From the NCBI GenBank assembly GCA_902779575.1, contig CACZBW010000025.1, positions 1 to 50,201 of the forward strand: a DNA stretch of 50,201 nt. The letters are read 5' to 3'. Below, in pieces: positions 7,323-15,574 of this stretch (the stretch's first letter is position 1; every line of letters starts with the position of its first letter). The translations under genes and the position numbers were made by a program. The notes under the pieces are model-generated. The model ran no database searches. It had not been told where the DNA came from and saw only the letters and a program-made list of their open reading frames with translations. This DNA comes from an uncultured Lachnospiraceae bacterium (GTDB lineage: Bacteria; Bacillota; Clostridia; Lachnospirales; Lachnospiraceae).

Positions 7323-8291
7323 ATGGGGAAAAAAGTTGTTGCATTTACTGCAGGAAGGCGCGGCGGAAACTGTGAGATTTATGTAAAGATCGCTCTTGAA
7401 GAGCTGACAAGGATGGGGATCGAGTGTGAGATGATCCGTCTGCATGAATGCGACCTTCGTCCCTGTCTGGACTGCAGCAACGGACCCTGCTATGCAAAAG
7501 GACCTCATGCATGCGTGCTGAAGGATGATGGTCCGTGGCTGGCAGAGAAGTTTCTGGACAGTGACGGTTATCTTCTTGCCGCTCCGGTCTGGTCCCTCTC
7601 TCCCTGCGGCGTTGTTACAGACTTCCGTGACCGTGTCTTCGGACCCAAAATGGATCTTTCGCAGATGGAAGCACACGGTATCCCCGCATGGGCGGAAGGC
7701 CGTGCCAAGCAGCGTCCGGGCGCGCTGATCTCTGTGGGCGGGGCTTTGTCCGAACACTGGACATCCCTTGGCCTTGCCACCCTGTACACAACCACTTTTT
7801 CAGCACAGACAAATATTGTAGACAATATCAACATTTATCAGGTGGCGGATCCCGGTGAAGCGCTGATGAGAAAAGATTATATCCTGAAGGTCCGCTATCT
7901 TGCCCAGAATCTTGGCCATGCGGTCCTCAATCCCCAGAAGGACTGGGAAAACAAATGGCTGGGTGATCTGGAAGACGGAGAAGCATGTCCCGGCTGCCAC
8001 ACCTCCCTTATGATCGCAAAACCCGGCAGGGATTATGTGGAATGTGCGGTGTGCGGAAGAAGAGGCCTTATTACGCTTGATAAGGAGGGGAAAATCAAGT
8101 ATGCCTGGCCGGAGGACAACAGAAACCGCCTGACCATGATGGGCAAATTCGATCATGTGAGAGAGATTGAGCGCCACACGGCGGAAAGATTTGAGCCTCA
8201 CAAAGATGAGATTCAGGAGGAACTGAAGAGATACCGCCAGATGGAGCAGTTTACTGTCAAGGCTCCGTCCAAACAGAAGAAAGCGGAATAA
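7323..8291 (+). CDS. Flavodoxin-like NADPH-dependent FMN reductase with Cys cluster and zinc-ribbon tail
   Basis: A 322-residue protein. Residues 1-190 are a flavodoxin/FMN-reductase fold (KKVVAFTAGRRGGNCEIYV; LLAAPVWSLSPCGVVTDFRDR). Between them CLDCSNGPCYAKGPHAC (about residues 46-62) gives a C-x2-C-x4-C-x7-C cluster reminiscent of iron-sulfur flavoproteins (Isf). The C-terminal part has a CPGCH...CAVCGRRG zinc-ribbon (about 221-245). A paralog with the same architecture lies at 19582-20535, on the far side of the C-glycoside genes. It could deliver electrons to, or reoxidise flavin for, flavonoid or quinone metabolism; the substrate is unknown. AAAGGAGG ribosome site precedes the ATG. Confidence 0.8.
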   Translation: MGKKVVAFTAGRRGGNCEIYVKIALEELTRMGIECEMIRLHECDLRPCLDCSNGPCYAKGPHACVLKDDGPWLAEKFLDSDGYLLAAPVWSLSPCGVVTDFRDRVFGPKMDLSQMEAHGIPAWAEGRAKQRPGALISVGGALSEHWTSLGLATLYTTTFSAQTNIVDNINIYQVADPGEALMRKDYILKVRYLAQNLGHAVLNPQKDWENKWLGDLEDGEACPGCHTSLMIAKPGRDYVECAVCGRRGLITLDKEGKIKYAWPEDNRNRLTMMGKFDHVREIERHTAERFEPHKDEIQEELKRYRQMEQFTVKAPSKQKKAE

Positions 8292-8372
8292 GAAAGCCTG
8301 TAAAGCAGGTATCCTGAACACTGACAGGTGAAAGGGCCTGCTGCCAGTAATTGAAAACATAACCTTATACAG

Positions 8373-8420
8373 AGCAGATCTGACAACGGATAATTTATCC
8401 CGTCGGATCTGCTTTTTTGT
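8373..8420 (+). terminator. Rho-independent terminator
   Basis: AGCAGATC at 8373-8380 pairs with GATCTGCT at 8406-8413 with further pairing toward the loop (GGATAA/TTATCC), followed by TTTTTTG. It ends the flavodoxin-like transcript. Confidence 0.8.
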
Positions 8421-8578
8421 TCCCGGCTGAGATTCTGTTTCTGGTGAACACTTAAAGTGAATCTGATAATAATTGAAACGAAAATGCAAATTACCGGGCA
8501 TGAAGCAGGTGCTACAATAACTGCAAAAGGGTTATTGCAGCATGTTTTTGGATGCGTAACACGGGAGAGTTACTGCTT

Positions 8579-9754
8579 ATGAAGGATAAAAAACATGTAG
8601 AATTTCGTTATTATGATATACCGCAGGGAGACATTGTACTCCCCTTATCAGGCGAAGCCTGGAATAAAGAATACGGGGAAGGAAAAGAAAAACTGCATTT
8701 CCATAATTATTATGAAGTCGGACACTGCTATTCAGGCGAAGGAGAAATGATTCTGGGAGAAAAAGAACTGCATTTTTATCCGGGATGCATCTCCCTGATT
8801 CCAACGAAAGAACTGCATACAACAAACACCTTCGGCAAGAAGGCCGGCTGGGAATGGATGTACTTTGATATTCATGATGTACTGAAAAAGCTTTATCCGG
8901 ACGATGTTATTGATCTGTATGGCCGGATGTATCCTGCATTTTCAGAGATTACCGACTATCTGGACAACAAACCTGAAAAACCCCTTCTGCTTGTCGAATA
9001 TTGTCATTCAATGGGCAACAGTCCCGGTGACTTTAAGGAATATCTTGACCTGACAGAGCAGTATCCTGCCCTGTGCGGCGGTTTTGTCTGGGAATGGTGT
9101 GATCACGCCATTTTCAAGGGGATGGCTGAGAATGGAAAAGCCATGTACTGGTACGGAGGCGATCACGGAGAACTGCAGCATGACGGCAACTTCTGCCTCG
9201 ACGGCCTGGTATATCCCGACAGGACGCCGCATACAGGCCTTCTGGAATACAAAAACGTCCATCGGCCACTGCGGGCTTCCTTTGATCATGACAGGAAGAT
9301 CCTCACCGTGGAAAACCATACGGACTTTACAGACCCTGCCGGAAGCATCAGTGCCATATGGACGCTCACCCTCGATGGCCTCCGGACTGACGGCGGAAGA
9401 TTGACAGACCTTCCTTCCATTGCGCCTCACGGAAAAGGGGAAATTCCGCTGTCCTTCGCGATACCGGACAAAGGAAGATGCTTCCTTACTGTTACCTATG
9501 TTCTCAGAAAGGAATGGTGCAGTCTTCCGGCCGGCCATGAGCTTGGTTTTGATGAAATCAGAATACCCACGGCAGAAGCCAGACCGGCAGCCGCCGCAAA
9601 TATCCTGTCGGCATCCGGCACAGGCGCCCGGATAAGGATCAGGGAAGACGGCAGGTTTCTGCTGTTCGAGGGAGTTAATTTCATCTATAAGCTGGATACC
9701 TTCTCCGGTCTTTTCACCTCCCTGAAAATTCGGTCTTGTGAGCTGCGGACCTGA
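8579..9754 (+). pseudogene. In-frame chimera: AraC-type cupin N-terminus joined to a LacZ (GH2) C-terminal half
   Basis: Residues 1 to about 105 are the sugar-sensing cupin of an AraC regulator (HFHNYYEVGHCYSGEGEM, then GCISLIPTKELHTTN), with no AraC helix-turn-helix. From about 106 the sequence is a beta-galactosidase: DVIDLYGRMYPAF, the nucleophile motif LLVEYCHSMGNSPGD (E140), GGFVWEWCDHAIFKG, GLVYPDRTPHTG and the following domain-4 region. The acid/base half of the GH2 barrel and domains 1-2 are missing, and the C-terminal domain 5 is cut off at residue 391. The ATG at 8579 follows CGGGAGAG. The simplest reading is a deletion joining a regulator to its neighbouring lacZ in frame. It cannot be a working galactosidase. 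Confidence 0.8.
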
Positions 9755-9866
9755 TCTTCTGCCGGGATACCGGGTCTGTGCGGAAAACTATCACTTTTCA
9801 TTTATCCTGAAGCCGGAGATATTGTGAAACAGACGATATTAATTGATATAGAAACGGGGAACTGAC

Positions 9867-11243
9867 ATGAACCAGAAGAAAGAAAAAACTTATTTAAATT
9901 GGTATAACAAAATAGGTTATGGTTCCGGGGATATTGCCGGAAATGTGGTCTATGCTCTTCTTTCAGCGTTTGTCATGATTTTCCTGACAGACACGGTTGG
10001 CATGAATGCGGGCGTTGTCGGCACGCTGATCGCGGTTTCCAAACTCTTTGACGGCGTAAGCGACATTTTTTTCGGATCTTTGATCGATAAGACGAAAACC
10101 AGAATGGGAAAAGCGCGTCCGTGGATGTTCTATGGGTATTTCGGCTGCGCCGTATGCCTTGTTGCAATCTTCTGCATTCCGGCCGGCGTCAGTGCGACAG
10201 CCCAGTATGCCTGGTTCTTTATCGCATATACGCTTTTAAACGCCGGGTTCTATACAGCCAACAACATTGCATACTCTGCTTTGACAGCCCTGATTACCAA
10301 AAACAACAACGAACGCGTGCAGATGGGTTCGATCCGCTTTATGTTCGCTTTTGGCACCAGTATGCTGATTCAGACAATTACGGTCGGGCTGGTGGCTCAC
10401 TTCGGCGGCGGTGCGGCGGCATGGCGTACTGTGGCAATCATCTATGCTGTTGTCGGAGTCATCTCCAACACCATTTCTGTTTTGTCTGTCCGGGAGCTTT
10501 CCGAGGAAGAACTTGCGGAGGGCGAAGAAATACAGCGGGATACAGGTGCGGAAGAAAAATATACCCTCGCAGATGCGTTCAGGCTCCTGGTTCAAAATAA
10601 ATATTATTTAATGATCTGTGCAGCTTTTATCCTGATGCAGATCTATACCGCGACCCTGAATATGGGTATTTACTACATGACTTATGTGCTGAAAAACGCC
10701 AATCTTCTTGGAGTATTCTCATGGGCAATCAATATTCCCATGATCATCGGGCTCCTGTTTACTCCTTTTCTGGTCGCGAAGTTCGGAGGGATGTACAAAC
10801 TCAACTTAATGGGTTACACCCTGGGTACCATTGGACGTCTGGGCGTAGTAATCGCAGGATATATGGGATCCGTGCCGCTGATGCTCATCTGTACAGCCGT
10901 CGCGGCCATCGGCATGAGCCCTCTGCAGGGCGATATGAACGCGCTGATCGCGACCTGCTCAGAATATACCTTCCTCACACATGGAAAACGGGTTGACGGT
11001 ACAATGTATTCCTGCACTTCCCTTGGCACAAAGCTCGGCGGCGGTATCGGCACCGCTCTTGCGGGGTGGCTTCTGGCATTCAGCGGTTATGTCGGAGGCG
11101 CAGCTCAGCAGACTGCGTCCACCCTGAACATGCTCCACATCATGTATCTGTGGATGCCTATGATTTTCAACCTTCTCATCACACTGATCCTGACAAGGCT
11201 CAATGTTGAGAAAGCGAACGAGGAGCTGAGGAAACAAAAATAA
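9867..11243 (+). CDS. GPH family sugar:cation symporter (MelB-like)
   Basis: A 458-residue, 12-helix major-facilitator protein of the glycoside-pentoside-hexuronide family. Recognisable are the N-terminal YGSGDIAGNVVY...FVMIFLTDTVG, the loop 2-3 motif DKTKTRMGKARPWM (GPH R-x-G-x-x-RPW signature, with the cation-site Asp in helix II region), and SYVLKNANLLG. It imports a sugar or glycoside with Na+ or H+. It follows the lacZ chimera by 112 bp, so it may be the transporter of a former beta-galactoside locus. GGGGA precedes the ATG; a strong terminator follows. Confidence 0.9.
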   Translation: MNQKKEKTYLNWYNKIGYGSGDIAGNVVYALLSAFVMIFLTDTVGMNAGVVGTLIAVSKLFDGVSDIFFGSLIDKTKTRMGKARPWMFYGYFGCAVCLVAIFCIPAGVSATAQYAWFFIAYTLLNAGFYTANNIAYSALTALITKNNNERVQMGSIRFMFAFGTSMLIQTITVGLVAHFGGGAAAWRTVAIIYAVVGVISNTISVLSVRELSEEELAEGEEIQRDTGAEEKYTLADAFRLLVQNKYYLMICAAFILMQIYTATLNMGIYYMTYVLKNANLLGVFSWAINIPMIIGLLFTPFLVAKFGGMYKLNLMGYTLGTIGRLGVVIAGYMGSVPLMLICTAVAAIGMSPLQGDMNALIATCSEYTFLTHGKRVDGTMYSCTSLGTKLGGGIGTALAGWLLAFSGYVGGAAQQTASTLNMLHIMYLWMPMIFNLLITLILTRLNVEKANEELRKQK

Positions 11244-11263
11244 TCGGTGACTGAATATTTTTA

Positions 11264-11300
11264 CACCTGCCGGGTAGCCGCCGGCAGGTGTTTTGTTTTA
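11264..11300 (+). terminator. Rho-independent terminator
   Basis: CACCTGCCGG (11264-11273) pairs perfectly with CCGGCAGGTG (11281-11290), followed by TTTTGTTTTA. Ends the symporter transcript. Confidence 0.9.
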
Positions 11301-11380
11301 TACTTTGATAAAGCTGTGATTATGCTGCACGCGGGTCGGATTATATTTTACTCCTGATTTAGAAAGGATTCACAGAGCAG

Positions 11381-11992
11381 ATGGATATTTCAGCAGAAGA
11401 GCAGAAGATTTTTGAAGGAAAATGGTTCAGCCCGGGGCATCCTGACCTGGTCGCCATAAAGAGAAGAGCGCATGATCTCAATACAAGGTACAACGCGACT
11501 TTCGAAGGAGAGACGGAGGAGAGAGAAAGAATACTGCGCGGCCTGATCGGCAGACTGGGAAAAGACTGCCGCCTGCAGGGACCGATTTTTTTCCATTACG
11601 GAACGCACACTGAAATCGGTGACCGCTTCTTTGCCAATTTCAATCTCACGATCCAGGACGACGCGAAAGTAACGATCGGGGATGACTGCAATTTCGGACC
11701 GGGCGTGACAATCGTAACGCCGGTGCATCCCATGCTTGCGGAAGAAAGGCGTCAGCTGAAAGATGTGGACGGAAAGATGAAACATATGTGCCGCGCGAAG
11801 CCGGTGACGATCGGCAGCGACTGCTGGTTTGGCGCGAATGTGGTCGTCTGCCCGGGGGTTTCGATCGGTTCCGGCTGCGTGATCGGGGCCGGAAGCGTTG
11901 TAACGCATGACATCCCGGATAACTGCTTTGCGGCGGGAAATCCCTGCCGCGTGATCAGGGAGATAACAGAGGAAGAAAGGAGTGTGTTATGA
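11381..11992 (+). CDS. Sugar O-acetyltransferase (LacA/Maa/NodL, left-handed beta-helix)
   Basis: A 203-residue hexapeptide acetyltransferase using acetyl-CoA to acetylate a sugar hydroxyl. The N-terminal Maa-type helical cap runs to about residue 55 (LNTRYNATFEGETEERERIL). The hexapeptide coils carry IGDDCNFGPGVTIVTPVHPM with the catalytic His, then AKPVTIGSDCWFGANVVVCPG and the usual GAGSVVTHDIPDNCFAAGNP C-terminal end. Its TGA overlaps the ATG of the next gene (ATGA), so the two are translationally coupled. Confidence 0.9.
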   Translation: MDISAEEQKIFEGKWFSPGHPDLVAIKRRAHDLNTRYNATFEGETEERERILRGLIGRLGKDCRLQGPIFFHYGTHTEIGDRFFANFNLTIQDDAKVTIGDDCNFGPGVTIVTPVHPMLAEERRQLKDVDGKMKHMCRAKPVTIGSDCWFGANVVVCPGVSIGSGCVIGAGSVVTHDIPDNCFAAGNPCRVIREITEEERSVL

Positions 11993-12456
11993 AAAAGGTA
12001 ATTGTCTGCGCCGAGGCTTCGGCAGTGCATCTGAAAAATGTTATTGTCGATTTTCTGACCAGAGAGGGGTATGATTTTTTCGATGCGACTTCCCGGGATG
12101 ACCTCAGCTATATCGAGGCCGGATCCATCATCGGTGAGGGAGTCTCCAAAGGGGAGTATCCGTTCGGAATCGTCATGTGCGGATCCGGGATGGGCGTCAA
12201 CCTGGTAGCCAACCGCTATCCGGGCGTTTACTGCGGACTCTGCGAGTCGCTGCATACCGCAAAGATGGCCCGCACGATCACGAACTGCAACGTGCTGGCA
12301 CTGGGAGGCAATATCGTGGCCTATGATCTCGCCTGCCGCATGGTGAAGGCCTTCCTTGACACGGAGTTCGGCGAGACATTCCCGGAAGACGCGGTTCCCA
12401 GGCTCAGAAAGATGTTCGAAGAGATGGAGTCCGTAGATAAGCTGACGCACAGCTGA
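11989..12456 (+). CDS. RpiB/LacA/LacB family sugar-phosphate isomerase
   Basis: A 155-residue aldose-ketose isomerase of the RpiB fold, acting through an enediol. The phosphate-binding and proton-transfer loop is CGSGMGVNLVANR (the family consensus is CGTGIG) with the catalytic Cys kept; NCNVLALGGNIVAYDLA is the second family signature. The N-terminal MKKVIVCAEASAVHLKN differs from the DHxG motif of true RpiB, where the Asp-His lies, so the substrate may not be ribose 5-phosphate. Galactose-6-phosphate or tetrose-phosphate isomerase activities are other possibilities. AAAGGAG lies ahead of the ATG. Confidence 0.85.
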   Translation: MKKVIVCAEASAVHLKNVIVDFLTREGYDFFDATSRDDLSYIEAGSIIGEGVSKGEYPFGIVMCGSGMGVNLVANRYPGVYCGLCESLHTAKMARTITNCNVLALGGNIVAYDLACRMVKAFLDTEFGETFPEDAVPRLRKMFEEMESVDKLTHS

Positions 12457-12643
12457 GACACGGACCAGTTTCCGGCTTACATGTCTTCGGGCAGAGCATT
12501 TTATGATGCGTCAATCCGCCGGAAGTGTGAACCCGCCGGTATATTCAGTTTATACTGGCGTCAGAGCTTCTGATCATGTATACTATCTGCGGGTGAATCA
12601 TTTATATGATGATAAGTGATATTTTATAAGGAGGAGCACCGAT

Positions 12644-13090
12644 ATGCCAAAGAAAGCAGAAGAAACTGTTGTGAAGGAAGAGACTAAGAAAACGACTGCC
12701 CAGCCGGAAAAATCCGACGCTGCCGTTGCCGCGGAGATCGAAGTGAAAAAGACGGTCCGCAAAGCCGGCCGCAAAGCGAAAGAAGCAGTCGAAGACGCAG
12801 TAAAGCAGGCTGCCGCAAGCGATGCCGCAGCAGCTGCGGAGATCGAAGTGAAAAAGACGGTCCGCAAAGCCGGCCGCAAGGCAAAAGAGGCCGCTGAGAT
12901 GGTTGAGAAAACCATTAAGAAGGCAACACTCAATATTATTATTGAGAGCCCGATGGGCGGCTCCATTTCCACTGACGAGATCGCCGCGAAGGTTCCGAAC
13001 GGCGCTTCGGCGGTCTATGTCCGTGTGGATGAGAATAAGCTTTACTGGGTGAAGGGCAAAGAGACCGGAAGCGTAGATATCTGGGCATAG
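12644..13090 (+). CDS. DUF6465 family protein with duplicated Lys/Ala-rich segment
   Basis: A 148-residue cytoplasmic protein. The first two thirds are charged and probably helical, with two near-identical copies of AAEIEVKKTVRKAGRKAKEA (about residues 28-47 and 64-83), the DNA copies being almost identical from 12731 and 12836. The C-terminal 50 residues form a small beta domain (LNIIIESPMGGSISTDEIAA ... VYVRVDENKLYWVKGKETGS) that matches DUF6465 of Lachnospiraceae. The basic KKTVRKAGRKAK repeats recall histone-like or nucleic-acid-binding tails, but function is unknown. AAGGAGG precedes the ATG. Confidence 0.75.
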   Translation: MPKKAEETVVKEETKKTTAQPEKSDAAVAAEIEVKKTVRKAGRKAKEAVEDAVKQAAASDAAAAAEIEVKKTVRKAGRKAKEAAEMVEKTIKKATLNIIIESPMGGSISTDEIAAKVPNGASAVYVRVDENKLYWVKGKETGSVDIWA

Positions 13091-13181
13091 ACCGCAGCCG
13101 CGGACGACCGGATTTCCGGTCAGCTGCCGGATCCTTCTCTTCAGCCTGAAAAAGACGGAACGATTTATCAGGCAGAAGCAT

Positions 13182-13230
13182 AAAGAACCCTGCATGAAGC
13201 AGTACCGTGCTGTTTCCTGCAGGGTTCTTT
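13182..13230. terminator. Bidirectional terminator
   Basis: AAAGAACCCTGCA (13182-13194) and TGCAGGGTTCTTT (13218-13230) form a perfect 13-bp stem with T-tracts on both strands. It serves the DUF6465 gene from the left and the ThuA remnant from the right. Confidence 0.85.
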
Positions 13231-13233
13231 CCT

Positions 13234-13722
13234 TTAGTAGTAAGGCCAGGGCTTCAGGCGGTTATCACCGCTGCGGTCCGGTTTGTCCAGTGTTACGCTG
13301 CCCGTTGCTGCCCATTCGCAGCCGCGGACGAAAAGACCGACATAGTCGAACCGGCGGAAGGTATCGATTCCGTGACCGATACTGCAGCCGAAGACGCGGC
13401 CTTTTCCGTAGGTATTTTTCCATGCCAGAGGAATGTCCGTGTTGACGCCCGGAAGCTTGTTCTTGTCACCGTCCGGGATATGAACGGGATGATGTGCGGG
13501 CGGCCACCAGGGGACATCGTAAAACTTCACGTCGTCAAAAACGGTCACCAGTACCTTCGGGTCGGTTCCCGGGCACTTCCGCACGCCGCCGAATGCTTCT
13601 GTTATTTTCACGTCGAAACGGCCGGTAGATTCCAGCAGAGTCCGTATTCTCTCGTTGGTTTCCCTGTAGGTATGCTCTATGGTCAGTTTTCCGCTGACAA
13701 TGAGGACTTTGATTTTTTCCAA
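13234..13722 (-). pseudogene. ThuA-like protein with large internal deletion
   Basis: 162 residues where ThuA-domain (trehalose-utilisation, class-I amidotransferase-like) proteins have about 240. The N-terminus KIKVLIVSGKLTIEHTYRET and the C-terminus GVNTDIPLAWKNTYGKGRVF, IGHGID, FVRGCEWAATGSVTLD are well preserved, but roughly 90 residues of the central Rossmann-like core, expected between ITEAFGG and VLVTVFDD, are absent and the frame stays open. Start is a TTG at 13722 behind AAAGGAG. It sits 12 bp after the equally collapsed guanine deaminase gene. Probably non-functional. Confidence 0.7.
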
Positions 13723-13734
13723 AGCAGTCTCCTT

Positions 13735-13968
13735 TCAGATCTGGAACCCGTCAAGGAAGCGGGCAATAATCCGGTCCTTCGTCCCGGTGTAGCAGAAGCG
13801 TTCCACTGTCTGTACGGGACTCAGTTTCATAAAGGGATCTGAGACGCCGTCTATGACAAGCGCGTCAAAGCGGGTTCCTTTCTCAAAACTGCCCACCTTG
13901 CTGTTCTCAAAAACAGCAAGCTCATCTCTTGATTTCGAATAAAGAATGTGGCCGTGATACAGATCCAA
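13735..13968 (-). pseudogene. Guanine deaminase (amidohydrolase) with N- and C-ends fused, core missing
   Basis: Only 77 residues. The first 23 (MDLYHGHILYSKSRDELAVF) match the extreme N-terminus of guanine deaminases, and from about residue 26 the sequence GSFEKGTRFDALVIDG...LSPVQTVERFCYTGTKDRII ARF is the extreme C-terminus, including the final beta-sandwich strands. The whole metal-binding TIM barrel (about 350 residues with the HxH, His, His and Asp ligands) is deleted, yet reading frame is preserved. Non-functional as an enzyme. Confidence 0.7.
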
Positions 13969-14276
13969 AACAGATCACTCCCTGCAGCATGCTGAAATCC
14001 TGATACAGTTTATTATAAATGGAACCTCCCTTTTGATCAATCATTGCGGAATCAGAGTTTTTGATTTTGATTAAACATGTGCGGCTGAAGAATGGTATAA
14101 TGAAAATGAACTGAAGAAAGCAGACCTTAACTGGTCCGGGCGGATAAGGTCCGGTCAGCCGGGACCTTTCCGGGGCAGCGTTCCGGAACCTCAGGCCGGG
14201 GCGGAAGCGGATCCGCGGGGAACTGCCGGCAGGAGATGTACTGTACGGATCGAGTATTATGAAAGGAGGAATGCCT
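13969..14276. promoter_or_regulatory. Divergent intergenic region with extended -10 promoter for the P1 peptidase
   Basis: TATAAT at 14096-14101 is preceded by TGG, giving an extended -10. The remaining 150 bp form a GC-rich untranslated leader ending in AAAGGAGG at 14262-14269. No gene is visible in the stretch. Confidence 0.5.
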
Positions 14277-15371
14277 GTGATAGGAAAAACAGCCGCTGCC
14301 GTTCTGATCGCAGCCATTGCGCTGGGAACTGCTGTTTTTGGAAGGGAGAATTCAGAAGAAAAGGAAACTGAGCAGATGGCAGAGACGGCTGCGGAGATAG
14401 CAATTACTTCGATCGATCAGGTCCGGATCGGACAGGTGGAGAATGCGGAGGCGGGTACCGGCTGCACGGTGTTCGTCTGCGAAGACGGCATGCGCGCGGG
14501 AGTTGATATCCGGGGCGGAGGCCCTGCTTCAAGGGAAACGCCGCTTCTGAATCCTCTGATGTCGGCGCAGGCGGTCCATGCGATTGTTCTCGCCGGAGGC
14601 AGCGCCTTTGGCCTGGATGCCGCCGGCGGCGTCATGCGCTGCCTGGAAGAGAGGGATATCGGTTATGACGTGGGCGTGACAAAGGTTCCGCTTGTTGTGC
14701 AGTCCGACATATTTGACCTGACTGTGGGTGACGGGTCGGTCCGTCCGGATGCCGATATGGGCTACGAGGCGGCGGTGCGCGCGCTGGATGATCCGAATTA
14801 TCAGGACGGCAATTTCGGCGCGGGCTGCGGAGCCACCGTCGGAAAGATTGCCGGCATGGAATACTGTATGAAAACGGGAATCGGCAGCAGTGCCGTGCAG
14901 ATTGGAGATCTGAAAATCGGCGCGGTTGTAGTTCTGAATGCTCTTGGAGATGTGTTCGACTGGAAGACAGGGGAGCAGATCGCGGGAATGCTGACTGCAG
15001 ATAAAGCCGCCCTGCGCAGCACTTCGCAGTATATGAAGAAGAGTCTGGAAGTGGTGGACAACAAGTTCACAGGGAATACGACGCTTGCTGTTATCATAAC
15101 AAATGCCCGCTTCGACAAGGCGCAGCTCTGCAAGATCGCCGGGATGGCCCACGACGGCTACGCCCGTTCCATTCAGCCTGTACATACTTCCGCGGACGGC
15201 GACAGTATTTACGCGCTCTCAGTGGGGGAGCTGCCTGCAGACCAGGATTTTGTCGGAACTTTTGCGGCGGAGCTCATAAGCGAGGCAATTACGAAGGCAG
15301 TCTGGAGCGCGGAAAGCGCCTATGGCTATCCCTGCGCGGCTGAGCTGAATATGCAAAAACCCATTCAATGA
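14277..15371 (+). CDS. P1/DmpA family N-terminal-nucleophile aminopeptidase, membrane-anchored or exported
   Basis: An S58 family peptidase that self-cleaves to expose an N-terminal nucleophile and then removes N-terminal residues from small peptides. A hydrophobic N-terminal segment (IGKTAAAVLIAAIALGTAVF) indicates export. The enzyme core has VRIGQVENAEAGTGCTVFVC, VLAGGSAFGLDAAGGVMRCL, GNFGAGCGATVGK, and the self-cleavage site GNTTLAVIITNA, where the Thr after Asn would be the nucleophile. Start chosen is GTG at 14277, at proper distance from AAAGGAGG; an ATG at 14259 would place the ribosome site inside the gene. About 364 residues. Confidence 0.85.
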   Translation: MIGKTAAAVLIAAIALGTAVFGRENSEEKETEQMAETAAEIAITSIDQVRIGQVENAEAGTGCTVFVCEDGMRAGVDIRGGGPASRETPLLNPLMSAQAVHAIVLAGGSAFGLDAAGGVMRCLEERDIGYDVGVTKVPLVVQSDIFDLTVGDGSVRPDADMGYEAAVRALDDPNYQDGNFGAGCGATVGKIAGMEYCMKTGIGSSAVQIGDLKIGAVVVLNALGDVFDWKTGEQIAGMLTADKAALRSTSQYMKKSLEVVDNKFTGNTTLAVIITNARFDKAQLCKIAGMAHDGYARSIQPVHTSADGDSIYALSVGELPADQDFVGTFAAELISEAITKAVWSAESAYGYPCAAELNMQKPIQ

Positions 15372-15453
15372 CAGTACTGCTCAATTTTTCTGCAATAAAA
15401 TTACGCATATTTGCTGCAAACCTCTGATCACTATTCCGGGAAATGACACATTT

Positions 15454-15481
15454 TTGCAATTTTCGATGATTTTTTTATAAT
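15454..15481 (+). promoter_or_regulatory. Promoter of the C-glycoside gene set
   Basis: TTGCAA (15454-15459), 16-bp spacer, TATAAT (15476-15481). It lies in an AT-rich stretch 95 bp before the first gene of the set, with AAAGGAG ahead of its ATG. Confidence 0.65.
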
Positions 15482-15574
15482 CTGTGAAAAGACATGTTTC
15501 CGGATTGTGAATAGAATGGGAGAAAAGAACTGCCGGAGTACACATGGCCCGGCCCGGAAAGGAGAAGACTTGTC

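Noticed and set aside
9755-9866. Continuation of the LacZ frame beyond its stop (ending GDIVKQTILIDIETGN)
   Set aside because: Same frame and open to 9865, but without recognisable match to LacZ domain 5; could be another remnant, too uncertain to call.
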